A DNA stretch of 64,000 bases from Thioploca ingrica (GTDB taxonomy: Bacteria; Pseudomonadota; Gammaproteobacteria; Beggiatoales; Beggiatoaceae). The stretch lies in assembly GCA_000828835.1 (NCBI GenBank), contig AP014633.1, positions 1,302,001-1,366,000 on the forward strand, in the 5' to 3' direction. The position numbers and the translations under genes are program-made. The notes under the pieces were generated by a model. It ran no database searches and had not been told where the DNA came from. It was given only the letters and a program-made list of their open reading frames with translations. Below are positions 15,852-24,736 of this stretch, piece after piece (position 1 is the first letter of the stretch; each line of letters starts with the position of its first letter).

Positions 15852-15917
15852 CTTGGGGCTATCAACAATTTCATTTGGTGCTCACTCGCCCTTGAAGGAT
15901 GAAAACAGCAAGAATCT

Positions 15918-16994
15918 TTAAGGAATATCGGTAAAAACTTCCTCAATCGTTATTGCGGTCAATAACCGTTTGGCACAATGTAATAAAGTTTCAGCATCAA
16001 GCGCCTGAATTTGTTCTTCTATAGCCAAGGAAAGTGAGCCAAATTTAGCTTGGAGTTGCAACTTAAAAATCAGCCGCTCTCCTTCTAATTTTCCCTGTTG
16101 AAGTCCCTGTTGAAGTCCCTGTTGAAGCCCTTGCTGAAGTCCCTGTTGAAGTCCCTGTTGAAGTCCCTGTTGAAGTCCCTGTTGAAGTCCCTGTTGAAGT
16201 CCTTGCTGAAGTCCTTGCTGAAGTCCTTGAGTCTCCGCATCGGCATACCACTGTTGTACGGTTTCTGCCAACATATTACGCATCTCCTGTAATTCATGGA
16301 TTTGGGGAAATTGTACCTGAGGTAATCGCTTGGGTAGTATTACTCGCTGTAACCAAGTGATAAAATCTCGGCGTAGAGAGTCTTGTTTGGGTGTTTGTAA
16401 CCATTTAATAAGATTGGTTAAAATCGATTGGATATCGGTTACGGTCTGACTTTTTTCTAAACGGAAGAGCGCAGCGACCAAATTTTGGAGCGGTGCTAAC
16501 TCCGCTTCACTCAAGGCGCCTTCGTCTAAGAGCAGGTACTCCAGTTGAGGTCGATACCTTTCTAAACCACCTGGCACGACTGAAATTAAGTCACGGATAT
16601 TACGGGCTGAATGCCAACGAGGCTGACCATTGTACAAGACCAAAGGTAAAACCGGTGGTAGCTGATCTTGCGCCGTCAACTGGCGGTGTTTGATCAAATC
16701 TTGGTATAACAGTCCTAAGTAGGTCATAATCCGTACCGCCATGAACGGATCGACTGTCGATTGAAACTCGATTAGGAGGTAAACATACAGCCATTCTCCT
16801 GACCAACGAACTCGCCAGATCAGGTCATCTTCACGACTCCGTAAATCATCGCTGATGAAACTGCCGCTGACTTTTTCTAGGCTAGCAAAATCTAACTCCT
16901 CAACCCAGGCTTCGTGGACAAATCCACGCAGCAAGTCTTTTACCATAGTCGCATGGGAAAAGAGTAATTTGTAACTGTGATCGTGTTCATACAT
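15918..16994 (-). CDS. Rpn family nuclease with a (QGLQ)n repeat
   Basis: The 358-residue Rpn/YhgA-like protein has HDHSYKLLFSHATMVKDLLRGF at the N-terminus (residues 4-25), acidic D56/D57 in SREDDLIWRV and E76-F-Q78 in YLLIEFQST as nuclease residues. Between the catalytic domain and a C-terminal helical domain lies a run of 11 four-residue QGLQ units. The repeat is exact at DNA level (12-bp unit, 16093-16224), which keeps the frame when units are gained or lost. The gene interrupts a pair of paralogous membrane-protein genes and is bracketed by direct repeats. Confidence 0.87.
   Translation of the reverse strand: MYEHDHSYKLLFSHATMVKDLLRGFVHEAWVEELDFASLEKVSGSFISDDLRSREDDLIWRVRWSGEWLYVYLLIEFQSTVDPFMAVRIMTYLGLLYQDLIKHRQLTAQDQLPPVLPLVLYNGQPRWHSARNIRDLISVVPGGLERYRPQLEYLLLDEGALSEAELAPLQNLVAALFRLEKSQTVTDIQSILTNLIKWLQTPKQDSLRRDFITWLQRVILPKRLPQVQFPQIHELQEMRNMLAETVQQWYADAETQGLQQGLQQGLQQGLQQGLQQGLQQGLQQGLQQGLQQGLQQGLQQGKLEGERLIFKLQLQAKFGSLSLAIEEQIQALDAETLLHCAKRLLTAITIEEVFTDIP
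16093..16224. repeat. 11 tandem 12-bp units coding QGLQ
   Basis: Eleven back-to-back 12-bp units (consensus CCCTGTTGAAGT on the plus strand) with only a few substitutions. All three frames stay open on both strands, which produces several spurious reading frames here. The near-identity of units points to recent slippage or conversion. Confidence 0.95.
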
Positions 16995-17119
16995 GTTGAA
17001 AGTGTAGCACAGCAGTATAGGGTAATGGTATCTATGTGGCGATTTTTCGCTCGTGGAATGACGCTAACGCATCGGTATGGCATTTCCAACGAAAATCAAG
17101 AAATAGTATTTATTACTGC

Positions 17120-17142
17120 AATTTTACTCAAATTTATAGAGT
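17120..17142. repeat. Junction repeat B, copy at the end of the 17124-18581 gene
   Basis: Identical over 23 bases to 15825-15847. In this copy the start ATG has become ATA, and the stop codon of the upstream membrane-protein gene lies inside the repeat, so the two genes probably once overlapped at this point. Confidence 0.85.
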
Positions 17143-18581
17143 CTATCACTTTTAAACAAAGAAACTAATTTATTCTTGAATATAAATAAGTTGTTAGAAA
17201 TAAACCTAATAATGTAATAAAAAATAATGAGTTGAAAAACCAGTTGCAGAATATCGGTGTAAAAAGAATACCGGATCATAACCACTTCAACTAACATAAC
17301 TAATCCATAGTTCATAAAATGAACGATATTAATGCAGAGAAAAGCAAAAAAAAGAACTTGACGGGTTTTAAGATAAAAATAAGTAAAGAAACCTAACTGT
17401 ATCAGTAAAAAAATAGCGTAATAACGCCCCATGTCTATTATGAAACTCACACCTGAAGCCATATAATCAGCTATTGAAGAAGTGTAAAATTCAGTAAATT
17501 TAGAGTAATTAGCTAACATTAACTTTAATGCAATGGATGTAGTTAGCTGGTCTAACTGTGGTAATAATTCCGGATCGGAGTATATCTTAAAAAAATTACC
17601 TTCGACATGGTGCATAATAGCGAAAGTTTGAGCGACAGTGTTATGACATATTTTATTATATACCTCTCCATAGTTTTGTACGGTTGGTGGATTATTAGCC
17701 CCATAATTCAACCGCTCAGCTTCCATTTTTGGGTATATTTTTTCCAAAAAAGCGATTTCTTCTTTATTTTGAAAGAAGCGTATATAGGAAGAATCCGATA
17801 GATACAGTTGGGGAGTAAGAAGTTGGACTCCTGTAAACGATAACCCTGAAAAAGAATCGTAAAGAATATAATGATATGTTCTTTGATATATTGAAGCACC
17901 TAACATAAATAACATTAACAAAACACCTGCAATAGCTGATTTTTTAATATTTTTAATTAAAAATAAATAATGCCCAATGAACAGTACATTAATTAGATAT
18001 AGAAATATAAACTGCGGTCTTACTGTTGCTGTTAATGCAGAGAAGAAAAAAAGATATATTAAACCGGTTAATTTTGGCTTAAAAATATTAGCTATCATAA
18101 TACTCATAGTTATGAGAAATAGACTATAGGCTAATGGTTCTGTTGCAATCCCATTAGCTATGTACTGTGCGCCATAACCGAACTGAATTAAAGGAAAAAT
18201 ATTACTGATGGAAAAGGAGAAGGGAAAAATAGGAAAAAGAAAAAGCAAATAAGTGATATAGAAAATAATCCATCCTAGTTTAAAATAATTCTTAATAGTC
18301 AATGAAATAATTGAAACTGCGATGAAACATATCATAATCTGAAAAATAACTACTTTAGATAAATAATTAGCACCAAAAATAGTCTCAAAAAGATCAAGTA
18401 ACAACGGGTAAGTTGGGGAGCGGACAGGTATATTCTGGATATAGCCTTGACTATCTGGATAAATGATAACTTCCTTATTAATTAAATTAGACACCATAAT
18501 AATATTCACTGCAATAAAAAAAGCCTGCATTATTATTGTGTCTGTTAGATTATTTAGGTGGCTTAAATTTTTATAATTCAT
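17124..18581 (-). CDS. Polytopic membrane protein, paralogue of 14451-15851
   Basis: About 485 residues with roughly 10-11 membrane segments. Shared motifs with its paralogue are PDSQGYI (residues 42-48), RSPTYPLLLDLFE (54-66), TVRPQFIFLYLI and QRTYHYILYD. I start it at the ATG at 18581; a TTG three codons earlier is possible. It heads the glycosylation cluster. Function is probably the same class as its paralogue (GT-C-like), with different specificity. The last seven codons (RLYKFE) come from the sequence that also forms the start of the downstream gene. Confidence 0.5.
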   Translation of the reverse strand: MNYKNLSHLNNLTDTIIMQAFFIAVNIIMVSNLINKEVIIYPDSQGYIQNIPVRSPTYPLLLDLFETIFGANYLSKVVIFQIMICFIAVSIISLTIKNYFKLGWIIFYITYLLFLFPIFPFSFSISNIFPLIQFGYGAQYIANGIATEPLAYSLFLITMSIMIANIFKPKLTGLIYLFFFSALTATVRPQFIFLYLINVLFIGHYLFLIKNIKKSAIAGVLLMLFMLGASIYQRTYHYILYDSFSGLSFTGVQLLTPQLYLSDSSYIRFFQNKEEIAFLEKIYPKMEAERLNYGANNPPTVQNYGEVYNKICHNTVAQTFAIMHHVEGNFFKIYSDPELLPQLDQLTTSIALKLMLANYSKFTEFYTSSIADYMASGVSFIIDMGRYYAIFLLIQLGFFTYFYLKTRQVLFFAFLCINIVHFMNYGLVMLVEVVMIRYSFYTDILQLVFQLIIFYYIIRFISNNLFIFKNKLVSLFKSDRLYKFE

Positions 18582-18792
18582 AATTCTCAATTGTTATTAG
18601 TAAATTTTGCTTTCACCCTAAAAATTTGAGTTTATGTTGTTACCCACTAATAAATGGTTGTGAAAAGGGGATGTGAAACCAAAAGTAAAACCACGGAACA
18701 CCAAAAACATCAATATTGTTAAGTATAAAATAAGCCACTATAAAAATATAGGTACCTGAACCTATTAGGTAATTGACGATACTATTCTTTTT

Positions 18793-19227
18793 AGTAGCGG
18801 CAAATTCACGCTGTTTCGTCTTTTATTGGGGTTTGAAATCCAGGAAAGTGGTGCCATTTATTACGATGGTAAAGATTTGGCCATGTTAGATACGGTTGCG
18901 GTACGCCAACAAATTGGGGTGGTATTACAACAAGGTAAAATCACGGCTGGCAACCTGTTTGAAAACATTGTCGGCAATTCACAACTTACCCATGAAGATG
19001 CGAAACCACTAGCTCTTTAGATAATCAAACCTAAGCGATGGTAATTGAAAGTTTGTTAAAATTCAATGTGACTCGTATCGTGATTGCCCACCGTTTAAGT
19101 ACAATTACTCAAGTTGACCAGATTTTAGTTATCGAGAGAGGTCGCATTATTCAATGCCGGAACCTTTGAAGAATTAGTGACACAAGCCGTACCTTTCGCC
19201 AATTTGGCCCAGCGACAGCTTTTATAG
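18793..19227 (+). pseudogene. Relic of an ABC exporter ATPase (bacteriocin-export type)
   Basis: The frame begins inside a Walker A motif (SSGKFTLFRLLLGFE, where the usual S/T after K is F), continues through ESGAIYYDGKDLAMLD and IGVVLQQGKITAGNLFENI with the Q-loop, then stops. The signature and Walker B region is missing. A second piece reads VTRIVIAHRLSTITQVDQIL with the H-loop, then a frameshift leads into AGTFEELVTQ. The pattern resembles NHLM/NHLP-type bacteriocin exporter ATPases. Deletion, stop and frameshift make it dead. The 200 bases before it hold nothing recognisable. Confidence 0.8.
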
Positions 19228-19316
19228 TCATGAATTATCAACTGAGCGGCTCACTATTTATTCGGTATTTCATTTTTAAATTTCTAGATTCCGCTACGCT
19301 TCCTCCAAACTACATG

Positions 19317-20318
19317 TAATACCAACTACCCATTGTAATAATCCTTATAATACAATAAAGAAATAAATGGCTAGGGATAGATTACAAAATGGCTCGAAAA
19401 TGAGACATTAATATCAAAGAAACCGTACCCGATCTAAAAAAGTTATTACCCCAGCAAAAGAGTGGTCGAAGAAAAGAACGTGTACAAGCTTTATATCTAT
19501 TAAAAACTCAACCGGCCAAAACCGCGTTCCCCAGAGCAACTCTAATCGGACGCGACTACTCAACCGTTAAGAGGTGGTTGAGAATTTATCGTCAAAGAGG
19601 ACTCCATGAACTCCTCAAACTAAAACCTGGTGGAGGAAGAACTTTGTCCTTATCTCCAAACAGTCTCGAAGCCCTAGATAAACGTCTCCAACCGCCACAA
19701 GGATTTGAGAATTACGAAGACATTCAAGTTTGGCTTGAAGAAACCTATGGAGTTAAACTTTATTACTCAACACTTCATGGTATTGTTCACCCGCGGTTGA
19801 AGGCTAGCCCGAAAGTGGTACGTCCTCAAAGTGCCAACCGTGATGAATCTAAAGCCATCGACTTTGAAAAAACAAGCCTTACGGTTAAGTCAGATGGCGG
19901 CTCTTTATCATTCTGAGCACCAACGGGTACGTTACTGGTGTAGTAAGGTTTTCCGGCTGTTTTCCAGGAATTTTCTTCAGCTTACCCCCATGACTTACCT
20001 CTCATCCAACTCGATAATGCTCGGTTTTACACCGCCAAGAGTTTAGTCTTACCGGATAATATCATTTTATGGTTTCAACCGCCTCATTCACCAGATTGTA
20101 ATCCCATTGAACGACTCTGGGCTTGGCTTAAGAAGAAATTGGCTTGGAAATTATTTGATAGCTTAGAGGAGCTTAAGCGAAGATTGGCGGAGATTTTGGC
20201 TCAGACCACGACGGAATTCTTCGCGGCTCTCACCGGTAAACGGCTGTTAAGTGCCGATTTAGATTAGTTAGGTTCTCATTTGTTAGATAAGGGTTAATTC
20301 AATTAATTATTGGTATTA
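19317..20318 (+). mobile_element. IS630-type insertion sequence, degenerate
   Basis: About 1.0 kb bounded by short inverted ends (TAATACCAA at the left, TTGGTATTA at the right), each beginning with TA as expected for TA-targeting IS630/Tc1 elements. It contains a broken transposase gene at 19389-20267. The left end lies 90 bases after the ABC relic. Confidence 0.7.
19389..20267 (+). pseudogene. IS630 family transposase, broken
   Basis: The N-terminal frame has TGA at codon 5, then continues as a helix-turn-helix region (GRDYSTVKRWLRIYRQRG, LHELLKLKPGGGR). It reaches HSEHQRVRYW and then loses part of the DDE domain and the frame. The end resumes in another frame: LPLIQLDNARFHTAKSLVLP, then FQPPHSPDCNPIERLWAWLK, the classical end of IS630 transposases with the last catalytic glutamate. 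The stop, the internal deletion and frameshifts mean no active enzyme. Confidence 0.88.
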
Positions 20319-20405
20319 TTTAGATTATGATAACTCATTTAGTCTAAAATTAACGTCGATCTGAATAAATGCGTTTGGCTCTCACCAAAGGACGATAACC
20401 TACTC

Positions 20406-23096
20406 ATGAGTAAACATTATCTACAACCGCTGTTTTATCCGAATTCAATTGCCGTATTTGGAGCCAGCAATACCCCAGACTCGATAGGTCATGTCTTATT
20501 TAAAAATCTATTAGAAAATGGTTATCAAGGGAATTTATTGGCTATTAATCCCAAATATGAAAAAGTTCAAGATCAGGTTTGTTACCCTTCGCTTAAAGAG
20601 ATTAGTGGTACACCGATTGATTTAGCGGTCATCGCCACCCCCGCTAAAACCGTTCCTGACATCATTGAAGCTTGTGGCAAATACGGAATTAAAATGGCCG
20701 TGATTATTTCTGCTGGGTTCGGTGAAATCGGGGTACAAGGGATGAAATTAGAAAAGAAAGTGCTTATTAATGCGAGACGATTTGGGTTACGTTTTCTGGG
20801 GCCAAATTGTTTAGGAATTATGCAACCTCATATTGGTTTAAATGCTTCCTTTACCATGAGTGTCGCTAAACCTGGTAACTTGGCATTAGTCTCGCAATCA
20901 GGTGCATTATGTAGTGCTATTCTAGATTGGGCTGGTCCCAATGATATTGGTTTTTCAAGCATCGTCTCCACTGGCAGTGCCGCTGATCTCGATTTCGGTG
21001 AAATTCTGGACTATCTTGTTTCAGATGTGCAAACCCACGGTATTTTATTGTACATTGAAGGAATTCACCAAGCTCGTAGTTTTATGAGTGGCTTACGGGC
21101 AGTGGCTCGGATTAAACCGGTCGTGGTTATTAAAACCGGGCGACATGAAAGTTCGATTAAAGCGGTGATGTCACATAGTGGTGTCAAAATTGGCCGGGAT
21201 GATGCCTTTGATGCCGCTTTGCAACGCGCTGGCGTATTAAGAGTATCGACATTTGAACAATTATTTTTTGCCGCTAAAACTTTAGCTTCCCGTTATAAAG
21301 CGGTGGGTAACCGATTGGCGATTGTAACTAACGGTGGCGGACCTGGCGTGATGGCGACGGATCGCGCTATTGATTTGGGTATTCCAATTGCCAAGCTTTC
21401 TTCCAATACCGTAGAATCGCTCAATCAAGAGTTACCTCCTTCTTGGTCTCACGGTAATCCGGTCGATATTATCAGCAGTGCTTCGCCAGAATGTTACCAG
21501 AAAGCCGCTATGACTTGCTTCCAAGATCCGAATGTTGACGCGGTACTCGTGATTTTGACCCCTAAAGCTATGACCTCTCCTTTAGAAGCGGCTCGAGCCA
21601 TTATCGATATCGCTGATCAATCGCCTAAGCCATTACTCGCTTGTTGGATGGGTGGTGTTCAAGTTGAAGAAAGTCACCGCTTATTTATGCAAGCGCGTAT
21701 CCCGGCTTTTCATACGCCAGAATCAGCCATAGAAGCTTTTTATTACTTAGCGGCTTATCATCAAAATCAGAAAATACTTTTGCAAACCCCGGGTCCAATT
21801 GGTCCACTGGATAATCCCGATGTGGAAGGTGCTCGCATGATTATTGAAAGCGTCCTGTCTGAGCGCCGCAAGGTATTAACTGAGATGGAATCTAAAGCGT
21901 TACTGGGTGCCTTTCATATTCCCGTGGTTAATACGGCTATTGCTCGTACCAGCAATGAAGCCTTGGTACTGGCAGAAGCGATGGGGTTCCCGGTCGCTAT
22001 GAAAGTGAATTCGCCCGATTTGTTAACCCAAGTCTCGCATAAAAGCGATGTGGGGGGTGTTAAACTGAATATCACGAATGCGCAATCCATTCGGGAAGCT
22101 TTCAAAAGTATCATGCACCGAGTTCAAGTACAATTTCCTAAAGCCCGCATTGAAGGCGTTACCATAGAGCGCATGATTAGTAAGCCGCATGGTCGGGAAT
22201 TAATCGTGGGTATGATTCGTGATTCGGTATTTGGTCCGGTGATTACTTTTGGAATGGGCGGTAGCATGATTGAAGCCGTAGACGAGGTTGCCGTGAGCTT
22301 ACCACCGCTGAATCATTACTTAGCAGCGACCATGATTGACAAGACGCGGGTATCCAAGCTACTGGATACCTTTAGGCGAATGCCGCCGGTGAATCGTCAT
22401 GCTTTGGAAAATGTACTATTGCGCATCTCGGAAATGGCCTGTGAATTACCTTGGTTGCAGGAAATTGATATCAATTTGATTGTCGATGAGAATGGCGTAA
22501 TTGCGGTTGATGGACGTATCGTCGTGGATTATTATACGCCTTCTCCGGATCGTTATGCGCATATGGCTATTTATCCTTATCCGGCTCACTTAGTGACGCA
22601 TTGGCAATTACCCGATGGAACCGATATCACTATCCGTCCTATCCGTCCGGAAGATGCTGAAATAGAACAAACCTTTGTTCGGCATTTATCCGAGGAATCG
22701 AAATACTTTCGTTTTATGCAAACGATCAATGAATTGGCGCCAGAGATGTTAGTTCGGTTTACTCAAATCGATTATGATCGAGAAATGGCGCTGATTGCGG
22801 TTACTTACCAAGAAGGTAAAGAAGTCGAAATTGGTGTCACTCGTTATGCGATCAACCCTGATGGCGACAGTTGCGAATTTGCTTTGGTCGTTGCTGACCA
22901 GTGGCAACATCGTGGGATTGCGCAAAAGCTATTGACTTCGTTAATGGATGCCGCTCGTACCAGGGGATTAAAGATCATTCAAGGGGAAGTATTAAGTAAT
23001 AATTTTAATATGCTTAAGTTTATGAATAAACTGGGATTCTCTGCAACAGTTGACGAAAATGATCGCTCTTTAACCTGGGTAAGTAAACAGTTATAA
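20406..23096 (+). CDS. Pat-like protein lysine acetyltransferase (acyl-CoA synthetase-like plus GNAT)
   Basis: The 896-residue protein has the PatZ/YfiQ plan: a CoA-binding Rossmann domain (about 1-130, IAVFGASNTPDSIG), succinyl-CoA ligase-like domains (FLGPNCLGIM; SHSGVKIGRDDAFDAAL), an ATP-grasp region (about 470-700, VAMKVNSPDLLTQVSHKSDVGG) and a GNAT domain (about 725-896, ITIRPIRPEDAEIE; HRGIAQKLLTSLM). Such enzymes acetylate lysines, for example on acetyl-CoA synthetase, using acetyl-CoA sensed by the ligase part. The length agrees with the family. It stands alone, with no obvious operon partners. Confidence 0.9.
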   Translation: MSKHYLQPLFYPNSIAVFGASNTPDSIGHVLFKNLLENGYQGNLLAINPKYEKVQDQVCYPSLKEISGTPIDLAVIATPAKTVPDIIEACGKYGIKMAVIISAGFGEIGVQGMKLEKKVLINARRFGLRFLGPNCLGIMQPHIGLNASFTMSVAKPGNLALVSQSGALCSAILDWAGPNDIGFSSIVSTGSAADLDFGEILDYLVSDVQTHGILLYIEGIHQARSFMSGLRAVARIKPVVVIKTGRHESSIKAVMSHSGVKIGRDDAFDAALQRAGVLRVSTFEQLFFAAKTLASRYKAVGNRLAIVTNGGGPGVMATDRAIDLGIPIAKLSSNTVESLNQELPPSWSHGNPVDIISSASPECYQKAAMTCFQDPNVDAVLVILTPKAMTSPLEAARAIIDIADQSPKPLLACWMGGVQVEESHRLFMQARIPAFHTPESAIEAFYYLAAYHQNQKILLQTPGPIGPLDNPDVEGARMIIESVLSERRKVLTEMESKALLGAFHIPVVNTAIARTSNEALVLAEAMGFPVAMKVNSPDLLTQVSHKSDVGGVKLNITNAQSIREAFKSIMHRVQVQFPKARIEGVTIERMISKPHGRELIVGMIRDSVFGPVITFGMGGSMIEAVDEVAVSLPPLNHYLAATMIDKTRVSKLLDTFRRMPPVNRHALENVLLRISEMACELPWLQEIDINLIVDENGVIAVDGRIVVDYYTPSPDRYAHMAIYPYPAHLVTHWQLPDGTDITIRPIRPEDAEIEQTFVRHLSEESKYFRFMQTINELAPEMLVRFTQIDYDREMALIAVTYQEGKEVEIGVTRYAINPDGDSCEFALVVADQWQHRGIAQKLLTSLMDAARTRGLKIIQGEVLSNNFNMLKFMNKLGFSATVDENDRSLTWVSKQL

Positions 23097-23230
23097 AATA
23101 CCGAGTTAGACGATCCGATGCGCCACTGCTATTAAGTTAGGCCATAACTGCCACCTTTAAAAACAGGGGTAGGGGGAGTTTTTACTTCCTCAAACACCAA
23201 CTTGATTTTGCTTAAACACCCACTGTTTGC

Positions 23231-23260
23231 GTGCGCACCACCAAAGGCAGTGGTGCGCAC
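23231..23260. repeat. Perfect hairpin, 11-bp arms
   Basis: GTGCGCACCAC and GTGGTGCGCAC flank an 8-base loop. No T-run follows, so it is not a standard intrinsic terminator; it could protect the 3' end of the acetyltransferase mRNA or be a repeat-family member. Confidence 0.75.
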
Positions 23261-23361
23261 CATACCTAGTTTCCTTGACTGTTCACGTATTCCACTTTGT
23301 TTCATGCGGGCTACTCGCTAGATCGTTGGGTTTCGTGCCCCAGTCAATAAAGTCAATGTAG

Positions 23362-23387
23362 GTCGGACAAAGCGAAGCGTGTCCGAC
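23362..23387. repeat. REP palindrome, upstream copy
   Basis: GTCGGACA and TGTCCGAC form an 8-bp stem around an AAGCGAAGCG loop. A second copy in the same orientation lies at 24104-24128, so the two flank the RAYT gene. Confidence 0.85.
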
Positions 23388-23525
23388 TTCATTGTTAATG
23401 GTGAGCAGACAGTTCATATGGCGATTAGGACTGTTACTTAAAAGTCGTTGTAAAATAACTCCTTGAATAATCCACCCAACTACCATAAAATAATTCCCAT
23501 TCCACACACTCGTCTCCTTAGTCTC

Positions 23526-24044
23526 ATGCAATATCGACGTGCCTACCAACCCGGCGGACGCTATTTCTTCACCGTAGTCACCCACCGCCGTCAAAAATTA
23601 CTGACGCCGCCAGAAAACATCATCAAACTCAGACAAGCATTTCGTCACGTCATGAACACCCACCCCTTCACCATTGACGCCATTGTTATCCTCGCTGATC
23701 ATCTCCACTGCCTCTGGCAACTACCTGGAAATGATGCTGATTTCTCCACACGCTGGATGTTAATCAAACGACATTTTTCTATTCAATTTCACACCCCAAC
23801 CCAGGCGCGTCGGGAAAAAGCTATTTGGCAACTTCGCTTTTGGGAACATCTGATACGCGACGAAGAAGATTGGCAGAAACATATGGACTATATTCACTAT
23901 AATCCGGTTAAACATGGTTACGTTAAACAACCCGCAGAGTGGGCCTATAGTTCTTTCCAACGTGCTGTAAAACAAGGTCTATATCATGAAAATTGGGGAA
24001 TGGGAGAAGAACCGAAGAGAGTCAGGGGAATGGAATTGGAATAA
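23526..24044 (+). CDS. REP-associated tyrosine transposase (RAYT, IS200-like)
   Basis: From the ATG at 23526 the protein is 172 residues: YRRAYQPGGRYFFTVVT (first strand), LADHLHCLW (H59/H61, the HUH metal pair), and HMDYIHYNPVKHGYV with the catalytic tyrosine (Y122 or Y125). RAYTs cut and rejoin single-stranded REP hairpins and are thought to spread them. A longer frame from 23463 lacks family sequence. The two REP palindromes at 23362-23387 and 24104-24128 are the likely substrates. Confidence 0.9.
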   Translation: MQYRRAYQPGGRYFFTVVTHRRQKLLTPPENIIKLRQAFRHVMNTHPFTIDAIVILADHLHCLWQLPGNDADFSTRWMLIKRHFSIQFHTPTQARREKAIWQLRFWEHLIRDEEDWQKHMDYIHYNPVKHGYVKQPAEWAYSSFQRAVKQGLYHENWGMGEEPKRVRGMELE

Positions 24045-24103
24045 AATTGGACTCCGGTTATTAATCAATGAAGTTGGACATGCTACCTTGGTTAATAAAT
24101 GAG

Positions 24104-24128
24104 GTCGGACAAAGCGAAGCGTATCCGA
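24104..24128. repeat. REP palindrome, downstream copy
   Basis: Same stem and loop as 23362-23387 with two changes in the right arm (TATCCGAT). Same orientation as the upstream copy. Confidence 0.8.
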
Positions 24129-24217
24129 TCTACCTCGCTGACAATAGTTGGTGATTGGTGTACACTACAATTTGGTATTAGTTGATTTTGTGTAGTAAAG
24201 CGAGGTAATAAAATCAA

Positions 24218-24736
24218 ATGAGGTCTATCAAGCAACACATTGTTATAGCTGTTATTGTAATCAGCAGTGCCCTGACCGGCGTTGCTTTTTCACAGAAACC
24301 AACCATCGCACCGGCGCCCAATGGCATCACTTTGCCAACGGATTATAAAGATTGGCGAGTCATTGCTACTTCACATCGCACTGACAATAATACCTTGAGA
24401 GTTATTTTAGGTAACGATATTGCTATTCAAGCCGCTAGGGAAGGTAAAACGAATCCTTGGCCGGAAGGAACTATCCTCGCTAAATTAGTTTGGAAAGACA
24501 CCCAGCATGAGAAATGGCCAACAGCAACTATACCAGGTGATTTTGTTCATGCTGAATTTATGATTAAGGCTACTGAAAAATATGCGACGACTGGGGGATG
24601 GGGATTTGCACGGTGGCTCGGTATGGAACAACAACCCTATGGAAAAGAGGCTGATTTTGTTAAAGAATGTTTTGATTGTCATACGCCGGTAAAAGCAAAT
24701 GATTATGTGTTTACTCGACCCGTGTCATTACCGTAA
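24218..24736 (+). CDS. Cytochrome P460 family protein
   Basis: The 172-residue protein has a signal peptide (hydrophobic residues 8-25) and is exported to the periplasm. The cytochrome P460 pattern is clear: LPTDYKDWRVIATSHR, LRVILGNDIAIQAAREG, WPEGTILAKLVWK, and a c-type haem site CFDCH (C151, C154, H155) near the end. Family members oxidise hydroxylamine or handle NO; in others only haem binding is known. The characteristic lysine that cross-links to the haem cannot be assigned by eye. The gene ends 9 bases inside the convergent rsmE gene. Confidence 0.88.
   Translation: MRSIKQHIVIAVIVISSALTGVAFSQKPTIAPAPNGITLPTDYKDWRVIATSHRTDNNTLRVILGNDIAIQAAREGKTNPWPEGTILAKLVWKDTQHEKWPTATIPGDFVHAEFMIKATEKYATTGGWGFARWLGMEQQPYGKEADFVKECFDCHTPVKANDYVFTRPVSLP

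Larger units (their letters stand above)
23097..23525. other. Intergenic region with palindromes
   Basis: This 430-base gap holds a possible lone MITE left end (about 23125-23140, CACTGCTATTAAGTTAG), a perfect 11-bp-arm hairpin (23231-23260) and a REP palindrome (23362-23387). An open frame on the minus strand across it has no protein-like character. Confidence 0.6.

Noticed and set aside
16063-16297. Several open frames on both strands over the 12-bp repeat in the Rpn gene
   Set aside because: They are by-products of a tandem repeat whose unit is a multiple of three and contains no stop in any frame.
23125-23252. Possible third MITE copy
   Set aside because: A left-end-like motif and a GGCAGTG are present, but the right end and an 11-bp duplication cannot be matched.
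23283-23594. 103-codon frame on the minus strand
   Set aside because: It runs across the REP palindrome and the intergenic repeat, has no domain character and overlaps the start of the RAYT gene.
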